64,000 nt of DNA from Chitinophaga pinensis (GTDB lineage: Bacteria; Bacteroidota; Bacteroidia; Chitinophagales; Chitinophagaceae). Location of the stretch: positions 62,001 to 126,000 of the forward strand of contig NZ_VOHS01000009.1 in the NCBI RefSeq assembly GCF_007896845.1. The letters are read 5' to 3'. The notes beneath the pieces were generated by a model that searched no databases, was not told where the DNA came from, and saw only the letters and a program-made list of their open reading frames with translations. Made by a program: the position numbers and the translations under genes. Shown here piece by piece: positions 55,201 through 62,897 of this stretch (position 1 is the first letter of the stretch; every line of letters begins with the position of its first letter).

Positions 55201-57604
55201 GAAGACCACTATCACCGGTCTGACAGCAGGTACTTATGTATTCTCTCTGACCGTAACGGATGATAAACAGACCGCCAACACCGCAACAGTGACGGTGACA
55301 GTCAACCCTGCGACCAACAAATTACCTGTAGCCGTTCCGGGCAATGCGGTAAGCATCACCCTGCCGACAAACAGCGTAACACTTGATGGTCAGGCTTCCT
55401 ACGATCCTGATGGTAAAATCACTAAATACCTGTGGCAGAGAATGAGCGGTCCGAATGATGTGACCCTGAGTAATGCCTCAGCAGTGAAAACCACCATCTC
55501 AGGTATGATAGCAGGTACCTATGTATTCTCCCTGAGTGTAGCAGATGATGACGGCGCGGTTTCTTCTGCGAATATTACCGTAACAGTGAATCCGGCTGCC
55601 AATAAAGCGCCTGTAGCAAATGCAGGTAGCACGCAGACCATCACCCTGCCGGTAAGCACTGTAACACTGGATGGTAAGGCTTCTAGCGATCCGGATGGCA
55701 CTATCAGCAAATATGAGTGGAAGAAAGTAAGCGGTCCTGCAGGTGGAGCGATCTCTACGCCGGCCACTGTGAAAACAGCGATCACCGGACTGACAGCAGG
55801 TACCTACGTATTCTCATTGACAGTAACAGATAATAAACAGGCGACCAACACCGCGAATGTAACGGTGAAAGTAAACCCTGCACCTAATAAAGCACCTGTG
55901 GCAAATGCAGGTAGCGCGCAGACCATCACCCTGCCAACCAATTCAGTAACACTGGATGGTAAGGCCTCTGCGGATGCAGATGGTACAATCGCGAAATACG
56001 AATGGAAGAAAGTAAGCGGTCCGGCAACAGGCACTATTGCTACGCCTGCGGCTGTGAAAACAGCTATCAGCGGACTGACAGCCGGCACCTACGTATTCTC
56101 GCTGACTGTAACAGATAATAGCGGAGCTGTCGCTGCTGCGAATGTAACCGTGACTGTTAAGCCTGCGCCTAATAAAGCACCTGTAGCAAATGCAGGTAGC
56201 GCAGTGACCATCACATTACCAACCAGCACCGTAACACTCGATGGTAAAGCTTCCAGTGATGCAGATGGTACAATCACCAAATATGCATGGAAGAAAGTAA
56301 GCGGTCCGAATGGAGGCGCTATCACAACTCCTGCAGCTGTGAAGACAACGATCACCGGTCTGACAGCAGGCACTTATGTGTATGCACTGACAGTAACTGA
56401 TAACAGTGGCGCATCTGCTACCGCAAATGTGACCATTACCGTGAAAGCTGCTCCGGCAGCAAATAAGCTACCAATAGCAAATGCAGGTCCGGACGTAACC
56501 ATCACACTGCCTGAAAACTCCGCACTGCTGGATGGCTCCCTGTCAATGGATCCAGATGGTAAGATCGCGAAATACGAATGGTATAAAGTGAGTGGTCCGA
56601 ATGGTGGTACGATCAAAGTAAAAGATGCAGCTATCACCACTGCGCAATTGCTGATCGAAGGTACTTATCTGCTGGCCCTGAAGGTAACGGATGCCGCTGG
56701 CGCAACAGATATCGATACCATGAAACTGGTTGTGAAAGCAGCTCCGCCTGCGGTGAATGCACCTCCGGTAGCAAGAGCAGGCAATGATATCACTGTCAGA
56801 CTGCCGGTAAATAGTGTGATCCTGAATGGTGCAGCGTCTTCTGATCCGGATGGTATCGTGACCAACTACCAGTGGTTAAAGATCTCCGGTAAAGATGTTC
56901 ACTTCTCCAACGCAACAGGTATCATCAACGTAGTATCAGGTCTGACACCGGGCACATATGTGATCGAACTGCAGGTAACCGATAATAAGAACGCCAAAGC
57001 CAGCGATAGACTGACCATCACGGTGCTGCCAGCTGAAAACAGCACAGGTAAACCTCCTGTAGTACTGACACAGGGTGATCTGACACTCAGATTGCCGAAT
57101 GCAGGTATGAAGGCTGATGGTAGCAGGTCTTATGCGAATGGTGCCAACATCAGCAGCTACGCATGGAAACAGGTATACGGTCCGCTACAGGCAGTTATAG
57201 CAGCACCATCTGCTAAAGCAACAGATATCACTGGTATGAACTTCCCGGGTAGCTATGTATTCGAACTGATCGTTACCGATGATAAGAAACAAAGCAGCCG
57301 CGCTACATTCGAAGTAACTGTACTTGAAGCAGGTGGAGATGCCTTCGTACCGGAAATCACGACATATCCGAATCCGGTTGTCACTGCGCTGACCTTCAAA
57401 CAGCGTATGAAGAACTCCAGTCAGGGTACTATTACGATCTTCAACATAGCAGGTAAAGCGATGAGGAGCTATAATCTGCCGGCAGGCGAAAACATACAGC
57501 AAACACTGGATGTGTCCAATCTGCCAATAGGTACTTACATACTGCAGGTGGTGTACAAAAACAACACTTACAAGTGGAGCACCAAGTTTGTAAAGAGTGA
57601 ATAA
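52289..57604 (+). CDS. Giant T9SS-exported protein: esterase, beta-helix and ten PKD-like repeats
   Basis: A 1771-residue surface protein. A signal peptide ends near TLTITAQ (an ATG at 52313 is an alternative start). The hydrolase domain (about 45-275) has LLIFIHGIGELGNG, the nucleophile VTGLSMGGGATE (near 148), the Asp region LHNENDPVV and the His in SGHDAWSKAYD. Residues 290-710 form a right-handed parallel beta-helix with recurrent Asn-Asn turns (KLYNNVVDN, YVYNNVISN, YIYNNTIYN), as in polysaccharide lyases. Ten PKD-like repeats of about 95 residues (start PVANAGxxxTITLP, about 725-1685) follow, then a T9SS sorting domain (TTYPNPVVTALTF, IGTYILQVVYKN). It may depolymerise or trim the polymer outside the cell. 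Confidence 0.88.
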   Translation: MKHLYTIAMFRKLAACLAVMLFTTLTITAQQTAVSLAGTRVTNSGGYYEYVPPSYAASKDSFPLLIFIHGIGELGNGTSNLPAVLRNGVPKLIDKGLFPASFTVGGKSFSFIVASPQFKNIPSPMDVLSLVNYLKGKFRIDSKRIYVTGLSMGGGATEDFASANDSYAQIPAAVVAVAGNMNPKQITNAPKVMAKNDVPVWFLHNENDPVVPSQYSKDWTSMMDSYKPSPTPQPKLTIFNASGHDAWSKAYDPSYKEDGLNVYEWMLQYEKGGKVSTPSKPNTGNKRVNARPNIGNGMYYPDAMSAFGLNPGDTLCIPAGDYEFIQLGSLVGTAAKPIVITNCGGVVRTGIKTLKTDVSFNIMGGKFLHITGSGTPGVEYGFDINGRNLLGIKMQGIYLGSGSSDIDIHNFYVHDVGSFMVAKTTQECGNPQFWEGKYVMKNVKIHHIKGRYSDYEGFYIGNTHYVMDYLLCQGIKSHHIQDLEVYDNDLQYMGQDGIQISMCDLGENKIHHNIVRNYGTTKLDAQSYGMLMGGGSRVKLYNNVVDNGYLPGIALFGSGISYVYNNVISNVENGEGINVSDKLILEPVTGYIYNNTIYNTGNTGIKIYAYLTTIGHKVYNNLVIEKAAGGSYPTDGLYIRGAQNIKFDYGNNMFSTTANAGKVVTNVNSGDFHLTAASTAVDAGKSVADLGLITDKDDLKRPMNSGYDVGAYEYQLPKTPSKGNVAPTANAGKDVTITLPTNTVTLDGTGSADTDGKISKYLWTKQSGPAGGTITNNATASTSVTGLTAGTYIFTLTVTDDKSATDIDSVTVKVNAAAANKPPVSNPGSAVIITLPTNTVTLDGAGSADGDGKINKYEWKKVSGPAAGTITTPAAVKTTITGLTAGAYVFSLTVTDDKQSASTSTVSVTVNPATNKAPVANAGKAVNITLPTNSATLDGSASSDADGKISKYEWKKVSGPATGAITTPAAAKTTITGLTAGTYVFSLTVTDDKQTANTATVTVTVNPATNKLPVAVPGNAVSITLPTNSVTLDGQASYDPDGKITKYLWQRMSGPNDVTLSNASAVKTTISGMIAGTYVFSLSVADDDGAVSSANITVTVNPAANKAPVANAGSTQTITLPVSTVTLDGKASSDPDGTISKYEWKKVSGPAGGAISTPATVKTAITGLTAGTYVFSLTVTDNKQATNTANVTVKVNPAPNKAPVANAGSAQTITLPTNSVTLDGKASADADGTIAKYEWKKVSGPATGTIATPAAVKTAISGLTAGTYVFSLTVTDNSGAVAAANVTVTVKPAPNKAPVANAGSAVTITLPTSTVTLDGKASSDADGTITKYAWKKVSGPNGGAITTPAAVKTTITGLTAGTYVYALTVTDNSGASATANVTITVKAAPAANKLPIANAGPDVTITLPENSALLDGSLSMDPDGKIAKYEWYKVSGPNGGTIKVKDAAITTAQLLIEGTYLLALKVTDAAGATDIDTMKLVVKAAPPAVNAPPVARAGNDITVRLPVNSVILNGAASSDPDGIVTNYQWLKISGKDVHFSNATGIINVVSGLTPGTYVIELQVTDNKNAKASDRLTITVLPAENSTGKPPVVLTQGDLTLRLPNAGMKADGSRSYANGANISSYAWKQVYGPLQAVIAAPSAKATDITGMNFPGSYVFELIVTDDKKQSSRATFEVTVLEAGGDAFVPEITTYPNPVVTALTFKQRMKNSSQGTITIFNIAGKAMRSYNLPAGENIQQTLDVSNLPIGTYILQVVYKNNTYKWSTKFVKSE
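54460..57340 (+). repeat. Ten tandem PKD-like coding repeats, about 285 bases each
   Basis: The repeats encode similar 95-residue beta-sandwich units, each with NKAPVANAG, TLDGxASxDxDG, YEWKKVSGP and AGTYVFSLTVTD elements. The central copies (about 55,000-56,460) are very alike at the DNA level. Reverse-strand open frames recur with the same 285-base period and are artefacts of the repeat. Confidence 0.85.
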
Positions 57605-57653
57605 GTGGTCATCACCTAAGCCAATTATAGCAGCGCAGAAAGCGCTAAAAAGT

Positions 57654-57692
57654 AGAGGCTGGACTTATTAAAAGTCCAGCCTCTTTGTTTTT
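57654..57692. terminator. Terminator after the PKD protein gene
   Basis: A 13-bp perfect stem (AGAGGCTGGACTT at 57654-57666 with its complement at 57672-57684) with a 5-base loop, followed by TTGTTTTT. It lies between convergent genes. Confidence 0.88.
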
Positions 57693-57740
57693 GGGAGCTG
57701 ACGGAGAAACAGCTACCGGGAAATTACACGCTGCTTCCGC

Positions 57741-58370
57741 TTAGCGCACCCTTTCCCATAATTTCGTTTCAGGATTGTATTGTTTAAGCACTTTGGCAGG
57801 ATTACCGCCTACCACACTGTACGCAGGCACGTCTTTAGTGACAACGCTGCCTGCTGCAACTACTGCATGTTCACCGATTCTGACGCCGGCAGTAATAACC
57901 GCATTCGCACCAATCCAACTATCTTCACCTATATAGATCTCACTGGTAGAGCAGGGCTGCAAACCGATAGGGATACTGATATCCTGATATCCATGGTTTA
58001 GTCCTGACATCACCACATTCTGTGCGATAATGACGTTATCGGCAATAGTGACCGGTCCGATGAGTACATTGCCCATACCCACCTGTACGCGTTCACCGAT
58101 GTTCACGGCTCCCATCCCGTTATTGACAGTAGCAAAGTCTTCAATAATGGATCCGGCGCCCAGATTGAACGGATTGAAAGGAAATACGTCCAGGCGGGTA
58201 TAACGGCGTACAATGGCGCCTTTACCTCTTTTATGTACAAAAGGGTTCACGATCCAGCGGATCCACAGCCGGGGTTTTGCCTGATTTTTAGGCATGATCA
58301 TGCGGTGCGCGAACTGTTTGAGGTTAGGATTGCTTTTAATCCTTGTTTTCAGACTTGTAAGTGTGCTCAT
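57741..58370 (-). CDS. Hexapeptide-repeat O-acetyltransferase (WcaF/maltose acetyltransferase type)
   Basis: A 209-residue left-handed beta-helix acyltransferase. Hexapeptide repeats run from [19 protein letters not shown] to [20 protein letters not shown], and the catalytic His is in [11 protein letters not shown]. The C-terminal [17 protein letters not shown] is the usual ending of the family. It probably acetylates a sugar of the repeat unit in the cytoplasm, using acetyl-CoA. It follows the GT4 gene by four bases. Confidence 0.9.
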   Translation of the reverse strand: MSTLTSLKTRIKSNPNLKQFAHRMIMPKNQAKPRLWIRWIVNPFVHKRGKGAIVRRYTRLDVFPFNPFNLGAGSIIEDFATVNNGMGAVNIGERVQVGMGNVLIGPVTIADNVIIAQNVVMSGLNHGYQDISIPIGLQPCSTSEIYIGEDSWIGANAVITAGVRIGEHAVVAAGSVVTKDVPAYSVVGGNPAKVLKQYNPETKLWERVR

Positions 58371-58374
58371 CTGG

Positions 58375-59577
58375 TCAAGCGGTATTTAATATTGCCTCAT
58401 AAATAGCAGTTACGGAGTTTTCCCAGCTATGGGATCTGGCAAAGGCGATCCGTTGCTCCTGCAGGGTTACATTATCTTCTGCAAGGGCCTTTGTGATCAG
58501 CGTAACATACTCATTTGCATTCCGGGCAAGATAAGTGTGAGAATCAAAGAATTCCATCGTTCTGGTGGCTGTTGCCACTACTGGTTTTCCTAAAGCCAGG
58601 TACTCGTCTATTTTTAACGGATAATTACCGACAGTCAGTACATTCACCTGCTGCGGATTGATACATATATCAAAAGCCTTGATGTAGGCTGGTAGTTCCT
58701 TTAGTTCTTTTCTGCCCAGAAAGTGTACATTCGGCAGCTGGTGCAAGATAGATTTCTGGAAAGTCTCATCTTCCGGACCTACCAGTACTATGGACCAATC
58801 CTTCTTCTCCTGCGCGATATGTTCAATAATACCCGGATCCAGCCTGTGTGCATTCAGGGCACCCACATAGCCAATAATGGGGCCTTTAATGTCATTCAGA
58901 TCCTCAGGAATGGCATAACCCTGTGTGACGTCAAAGAGACTGAGGTCACAGCCCTGTCCTACGTAATAACTGTTTGGATTATATTTTTTTAGAATATCAG
59001 TCAGGTAATTGGAGTTGGCTACCGCTATATCCGCCTTTGCGATATGTAATGGTTCGATCTTTTCGCCGTGTTTTTTCCAGTAATCCACACCCAGCAGGTA
59101 GTCCCTGCTATAGTAGATGTAAGTAGCTGGTTTCAGCAACTCTTTCATATAAAAACCACGGAAAATATCGTTATCATTGAAGAGGATAACATCTTTGAAC
59201 CCCAGTTCATCCATCGCTTCTTTTATACTCGCAGCAAACTTCCTGTTGTTCCGTTTGTTTAACCAGGAGAAGACGGGCGAAGCAGGCGCCGGTAACCAGT
59301 TGATTGATTCAAGGACCGCAGAAGGATAATAGCTCCAAAGATTTTCCCGTACAGGTACGATCGAAGGCTCTTTTTTCTGTATAGTCTTAAGGTGATAAGC
59401 GACGTTGGGATCATCCTTCTGTTGCAGGATGGTATTTCTGTCGAGCGGAGTGTTTACATATAACACGCGGTTATGGCGCGCAAATTGTAAAGCTATATTC
59501 TTACAATTACTTCCTATTGGGGTATACCATTGTTGTAATCCAATGATAACTATATCCCGATTCCTGATAAGTGACAC
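58375..59577 (-). CDS. GT4-type glycosyltransferase
   Basis: A 400-residue GT-B fold enzyme. The N-terminus has [21 protein letters not shown] and [11 protein letters not shown], the linker [15 protein letters not shown], and the C-terminal domain [30 protein letters not shown] and [16 protein letters not shown], where the first Glu of the usual E-x7-E motif is replaced. This matches the TuaH-like branch of glycosyltransferases. It starts the - strand GT4/acetyltransferase pair with a promoter box at 59646-59653. Confidence 0.85.
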   Translation of the reverse strand: MSLIRNRDIVIIGLQQWYTPIGSNCKNIALQFARHNRVLYVNTPLDRNTILQQKDDPNVAYHLKTIQKKEPSIVPVRENLWSYYPSAVLESINWLPAPASPVFSWLNKRNNRKFAASIKEAMDELGFKDVILFNDNDIFRGFYMKELLKPATYIYYSRDYLLGVDYWKKHGEKIEPLHIAKADIAVANSNYLTDILKKYNPNSYYVGQGCDLSLFDVTQGYAIPEDLNDIKGPIIGYVGALNAHRLDPGIIEHIAQEKKDWSIVLVGPEDETFQKSILHQLPNVHFLGRKELKELPAYIKAFDICINPQQVNVLTVGNYPLKIDEYLALGKPVVATATRTMEFFDSHTYLARNANEYVTLITKALAEDNVTLQEQRIAFARSHSWENSVTAIYEAILNTA

Positions 59578-59645
59578 TGCAGTTAAGAATTATGGTGATA
59601 TAATTGCTTATCGAGGTCTACATGGGAGCATGGCTAAAAACAAAC

Positions 59646-59653
59646 CAAATATA
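59646..59653 (-). promoter_or_regulatory. -7 promoter box of the GT4/acetyltransferase pair
   Basis: On the - strand this reads TATATTTG, an exact TAnnTTTG match, about 70 bases before the start codon. A TTTTC lies 20 bases upstream in place of the -33 TTTG. Confidence 0.6.
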
Positions 59654-59711
59654 GCTACTTTTTTTACATTATAGAAAAGCAGCAGTAAAAGATAAAGAGA
59701 ACTTTAATGTT

Positions 59712-61247
59712 ATGACATCAAAACACATCCCCGAAACAATCGACATCAGGCAACTGACCCCCGAAGACTATCTCGATCTGAAAGAATCTATGGTATCGGC
59801 TTATGCAGACATGGAAGGCAGCTACTGGCGGGAACCTACTATCCGCAGACTGGTAGAGCTTTTCCCGGAAGGACAGATCGCTGTTACTGTAAATGATAAA
59901 GTAGTAGGTTGCGCACTTTCTATTATCGTTGATTATGGAAAATTTGGTGATGAACATACCTACGAGCAGATTACCGGATATTACACGTTCAGTACACATG
60001 ACCGTAAAGGTGATGTACTATATGGGATAGAAGTTTTCGTGCACCCTGACTATCGTGGCCGCAGACTGGCCCGCAGGTTATATGATGCGCGCAAAACCCT
60101 TTGCGAACGCCTTAATTTGCGGGGTATCGTTGCGGGCGGACGTATCCCCAATTATCTGAAATATGCCGAAGAAATGTCCCCAAGAGACTATATCGAAAAG
60201 GTACGTGATAAGGAGATCTATGATCCTACATTGACCTTTCAGTTCTCGAATGATTTTCAGGTGAAAAAGATCCTCAAGAATTACCTGCCGCATGACGAGT
60301 CTTCCATGGGCTTTGCGACACTACTGCAATGGTATAATATCTATTATGAAAAGGATCATGACACTATCAGATACAATAAATCTACGGTACGTATAGGGTT
60401 AGTGCAGTGGCAGATGCGGGATTATGGTGGACTTGATGGCTTCCTGCAGCAGGTGGAATATTTTATTGACGCGGTAAGCGACTATGGCTCTGACTTCGTC
60501 GTATTCCCCGAATTGTTTAACGCCCCTCTGATGGCAGAATTTAATCAGATGGATGGCGCCGCCGCTATCAGGGGAGTGGCACAGTATACCGAGCAACTCA
60601 GGGACCAGTTTATCAAACACGCGGTTTCCTACAACGTAAATATCATTTCCGGCAGCATGCCGATCCTCATCGGAGATTCATTATACAATATCTGCTATCT
60701 CTGTCGCCGGGATGGTACGCACGACTACTACATCAAAATGCATCCGACGCCAAGCGAAGTATATGCATGGGGGATCAAAGGCGGAGATCAGCTGAAAGTA
60801 TTTGATACAGATTGTGGTAAAATCGGTATTCAGATCTGTTACGATGTAGAGTTTCCTGAACCTTCCCGCATACTGGCAGAGCAGGGAATGCAAATATTGT
60901 TTGTACCTTTCCTGACAGATACCCAGCATGCCTTCAATCGTGTGCGGTTCTGCGCACAGGCAAGGGCCATTGAAAATGAGTGTTATGTGGCGATGGCCGG
61001 TTGCGTGGGTAATTTACCCAAGGTAAATAATATGGACCTGCAATATGCGCAAAGCGCTGTGCTGACGCCTTCTGACTTTGCCTTTCCGGTGACCGGCGTC
61101 AAAGCCGATGCTACTGCCAATACAGAAATGGTGGTTATCGCAGACGTAGATCTGGTACTGCTGAAAGAGCTGAGTGCCTTTGGCAGTGTGCAGACAAAGA
61201 AGGACATGAGAAGGGATCTTTATGAAGTAAAATGGAAGAAACGTTAA
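59712..61247 (+). CDS. GNAT acetyltransferase fused to nitrilase-superfamily amidohydrolase
   Basis: A 511-residue fusion. Residues 10-200 are a GNAT domain (acetyl-CoA loop in VHPDYRGRRLARRLYDAR). Residues 225-511 are a carbon-nitrogen hydrolase with the Glu-Lys-Cys triad visible: Glu in VVFPELFNAP (near 265), Lys in YIKMHPTPSE (near 341) and Cys in GIQICYDVEFPE (near 376). This GNAT-nitrilase pairing corresponds to a known branch of the nitrilase superfamily; its substrate is an amide that remains unidentified. The following small gene starts 14 bases later and is probably co-transcribed. Confidence 0.9.
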   Translation: MTSKHIPETIDIRQLTPEDYLDLKESMVSAYADMEGSYWREPTIRRLVELFPEGQIAVTVNDKVVGCALSIIVDYGKFGDEHTYEQITGYYTFSTHDRKGDVLYGIEVFVHPDYRGRRLARRLYDARKTLCERLNLRGIVAGGRIPNYLKYAEEMSPRDYIEKVRDKEIYDPTLTFQFSNDFQVKKILKNYLPHDESSMGFATLLQWYNIYYEKDHDTIRYNKSTVRIGLVQWQMRDYGGLDGFLQQVEYFIDAVSDYGSDFVVFPELFNAPLMAEFNQMDGAAAIRGVAQYTEQLRDQFIKHAVSYNVNIISGSMPILIGDSLYNICYLCRRDGTHDYYIKMHPTPSEVYAWGIKGGDQLKVFDTDCGKIGIQICYDVEFPEPSRILAEQGMQILFVPFLTDTQHAFNRVRFCAQARAIENECYVAMAGCVGNLPKVNNMDLQYAQSAVLTPSDFAFPVTGVKADATANTEMVVIADVDLVLLKELSAFGSVQTKKDMRRDLYEVKWKKR

Positions 61248-61261
61248 ACAGTATAAAAATT

Positions 61262-61555
61262 ATGGCACACAAGATCAATTTAGCCTTGCAGATCCTTCCT
61301 TCTGTTCCCAGCGATCAGGTATATGCGGTAGTGGATGAAGCGATAGCAGTGATTCAGGCTTCTGGCCTCAAATACAGGGTTTGTCCTTTTGAAACAGTGA
61401 TAGAGGGAACTTACGATGAGTGTATGGAAGTAGTGAGAAAAGCACAGGAAGTTTGCTTCAAAGCAGGCGCTTCCCAGTTGCTGGTTTATGTAAAGATGCA
61501 GATCAAAAAGGATGCTGATGTCAGCATAGAAGATAAAACAGGTAAATACGACTGA
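61262..61555 (+). CDS. MTH1187/YkoF-like (thiamine-binding fold, DUF77) protein
   Basis: A 97-residue ferredoxin-like protein matching the MTH1187/YkoF (DUF77) family: INLALQILPSVPSDQVYAVV, IEGTYDECMEVVRKAQEVCF and LLVYVKMQIKKD. YkoF binds thiamine-pyrimidine; other members are of unknown function. The ATG at 61262 gives the normal family start; an ATG at 61232 inside the preceding gene would add ten residues. It is paired with the GNAT-nitrilase gene. Confidence 0.85.
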   Translation: MAHKINLALQILPSVPSDQVYAVVDEAIAVIQASGLKYRVCPFETVIEGTYDECMEVVRKAQEVCFKAGASQLLVYVKMQIKKDADVSIEDKTGKYD

Positions 61556-61559
61556 GTTT

Positions 61560-62822
61560 TTATCTGAACTGGAAATAGGTTTCCAGTGACAATAGTCCGA
61601 TGATCATTCCGGCAGCAAAACGTATGCATTGCCCATAACTGATACGGATATAGGGAGCGAGTAAAAGGATGAATAAAGGAGCTGCCTGTGCCACATAACG
61701 CGAACTGAAAAGATGTGTTACCTTAAAACTGGTAGCCAGCATCAGCAGCGTGGCAAACAGAATAAACAGGAAAAAGGGTTCCGTACGCCGCTCCATTCCC
61801 TGCCAGAAAGCACAATACAGAAAATATAGTGCAATGGTAGCCAGCAATGGCGATATCAGATAAGGATAAATGTGCATGACGGCTGCCGGGAAGATCTTCT
61901 TCAGGGCCTCATTTAACGGCGCATACTCATAATGCAGCCAGTAGTAATTAGCCGGCAATAGTATGGCGTAAAGTATAATCAGTACCAGTAATATCTGCCG
62001 GTTATAGATAAACCAGCCGGGCGCAATAATAACAGCGATCAAAGCCCCATAAGAGAATGCCAGTATCCCATGCCATAGCACTAATCCGCCCGTACTGATG
62101 ATGGCCTGTTTCGGTGGCATCAATCCTCCCCAGATAATAAATACCGGTACGCAACAGGCAAGTGCCAGTCCCATATAGACAGACACGATGACCCATTTCC
62201 GCCATTCTCCGGCTGTCTGCAATAAAAGTAACAGCGCCGCCGGTACGATCACCACAAAGGGAGAACGTCCCAGTATGGCGAGTCCCAGACTTAATCCAGC
62301 CAATATACTTAACGACAACCCCTGCCACCAGCGTTTGGTCGTACGTTCCATCGCATGTTGCAGCAGCCAGATGGAAATAGTAGCAAATAACATGGGTGGG
62401 ATTTCTGTCAGCGCCATACCCGCTACCTGCCAGACCATGGGAACCGCCATGATGTGAAAGGCCGGTAGCCACACATTTCGTTTCAACCTGCGTTGCATCT
62501 TACGGATAATAGCCGCCAGCAGGAGAATGATCAGCAATAACATGCCTGTATTAACCATTCGTATACCGGGCGTTTGCAGGTGCGTGAGCGGTTTTAAAGC
62601 GGAATGAACAAACTGATAAAGAGGGCCCGGCGCCTGATTGTCGATATGTAAGAGGAAAGTCCTGCTGAAGCCGTATTGTTCAAAAAGATAAACATTAGGA
62701 ATGAAAAGGGGTTCATCAAAAAGGGGAGGCTGTTTATGCAACAGTGTGATGACAAACAACAGGATATATCCGGCAATACCGGTAAAAATCAATGTACGTT
62801 CCTGTGATCTGGGGTGTCGCAT
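61560..62822 (-). CDS. Membrane protein, GT-C (ArnT/GT39-like) type
   Basis: A 420-residue protein with about ten hydrophobic segments. The first periplasmic loop contains PPLFDEPLFIPNVYLFEQYG, an Asp-Glu motif placed like the catalytic acid of ArnT-type GT-C enzymes, which use polyprenyl-phosphate sugars. The rest lacks a clear family signature, so glycosyltransferase activity is inferred. The ATG at 62822 is used because the longer frame (62852) runs into the terminator of the upstream gene. It converges on the YkoF-like gene with a four-base gap. Confidence 0.65.
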   Translation of the reverse strand: MRHPRSQERTLIFTGIAGYILLFVITLLHKQPPLFDEPLFIPNVYLFEQYGFSRTFLLHIDNQAPGPLYQFVHSALKPLTHLQTPGIRMVNTGMLLLIILLLAAIIRKMQRRLKRNVWLPAFHIMAVPMVWQVAGMALTEIPPMLFATISIWLLQHAMERTTKRWWQGLSLSILAGLSLGLAILGRSPFVVIVPAALLLLLQTAGEWRKWVIVSVYMGLALACCVPVFIIWGGLMPPKQAIISTGGLVLWHGILAFSYGALIAVIIAPGWFIYNRQILLVLIILYAILLPANYYWLHYEYAPLNEALKKIFPAAVMHIYPYLISPLLATIALYFLYCAFWQGMERRTEPFFLFILFATLLMLATSFKVTHLFSSRYVAQAAPLFILLLAPYIRISYGQCIRFAAGMIIGLLSLETYFQFR

Positions 62823-62829
62823 GGTAAAC

Positions 62830-62892
62830 AGATAAAGAAAAAGACCGTTCACAGTGACTGGCGTTGCGGTTGCCGGTATCTGCGAACGGTCT
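62830..62892 (-). terminator. Terminator after the YeiH-family gene
   Basis: AGACCGTTC (62842-62850) pairs with GAACGGTCT (62884-62892); on the - strand the stem is followed by TTTTCTTT. It lies five bases after the stop of the upstream gene and just before the start of the next. Confidence 0.7.
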
Positions 62893-62897
62893 GTATC

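Noticed and set aside
54661..56865. Series of - strand frames of 88-184 residues with similar sequence
   Set aside because: They recur every 285 bases because they are antisense to the PKD-like repeats; they are not genes.
22067..59577. Possible defence island, prophage or integrative element
   Set aside because: No integrase, transposase, restriction, CRISPR, toxin-antitoxin or phage structural gene is seen; all recognisable genes fit polysaccharide synthesis or housekeeping.
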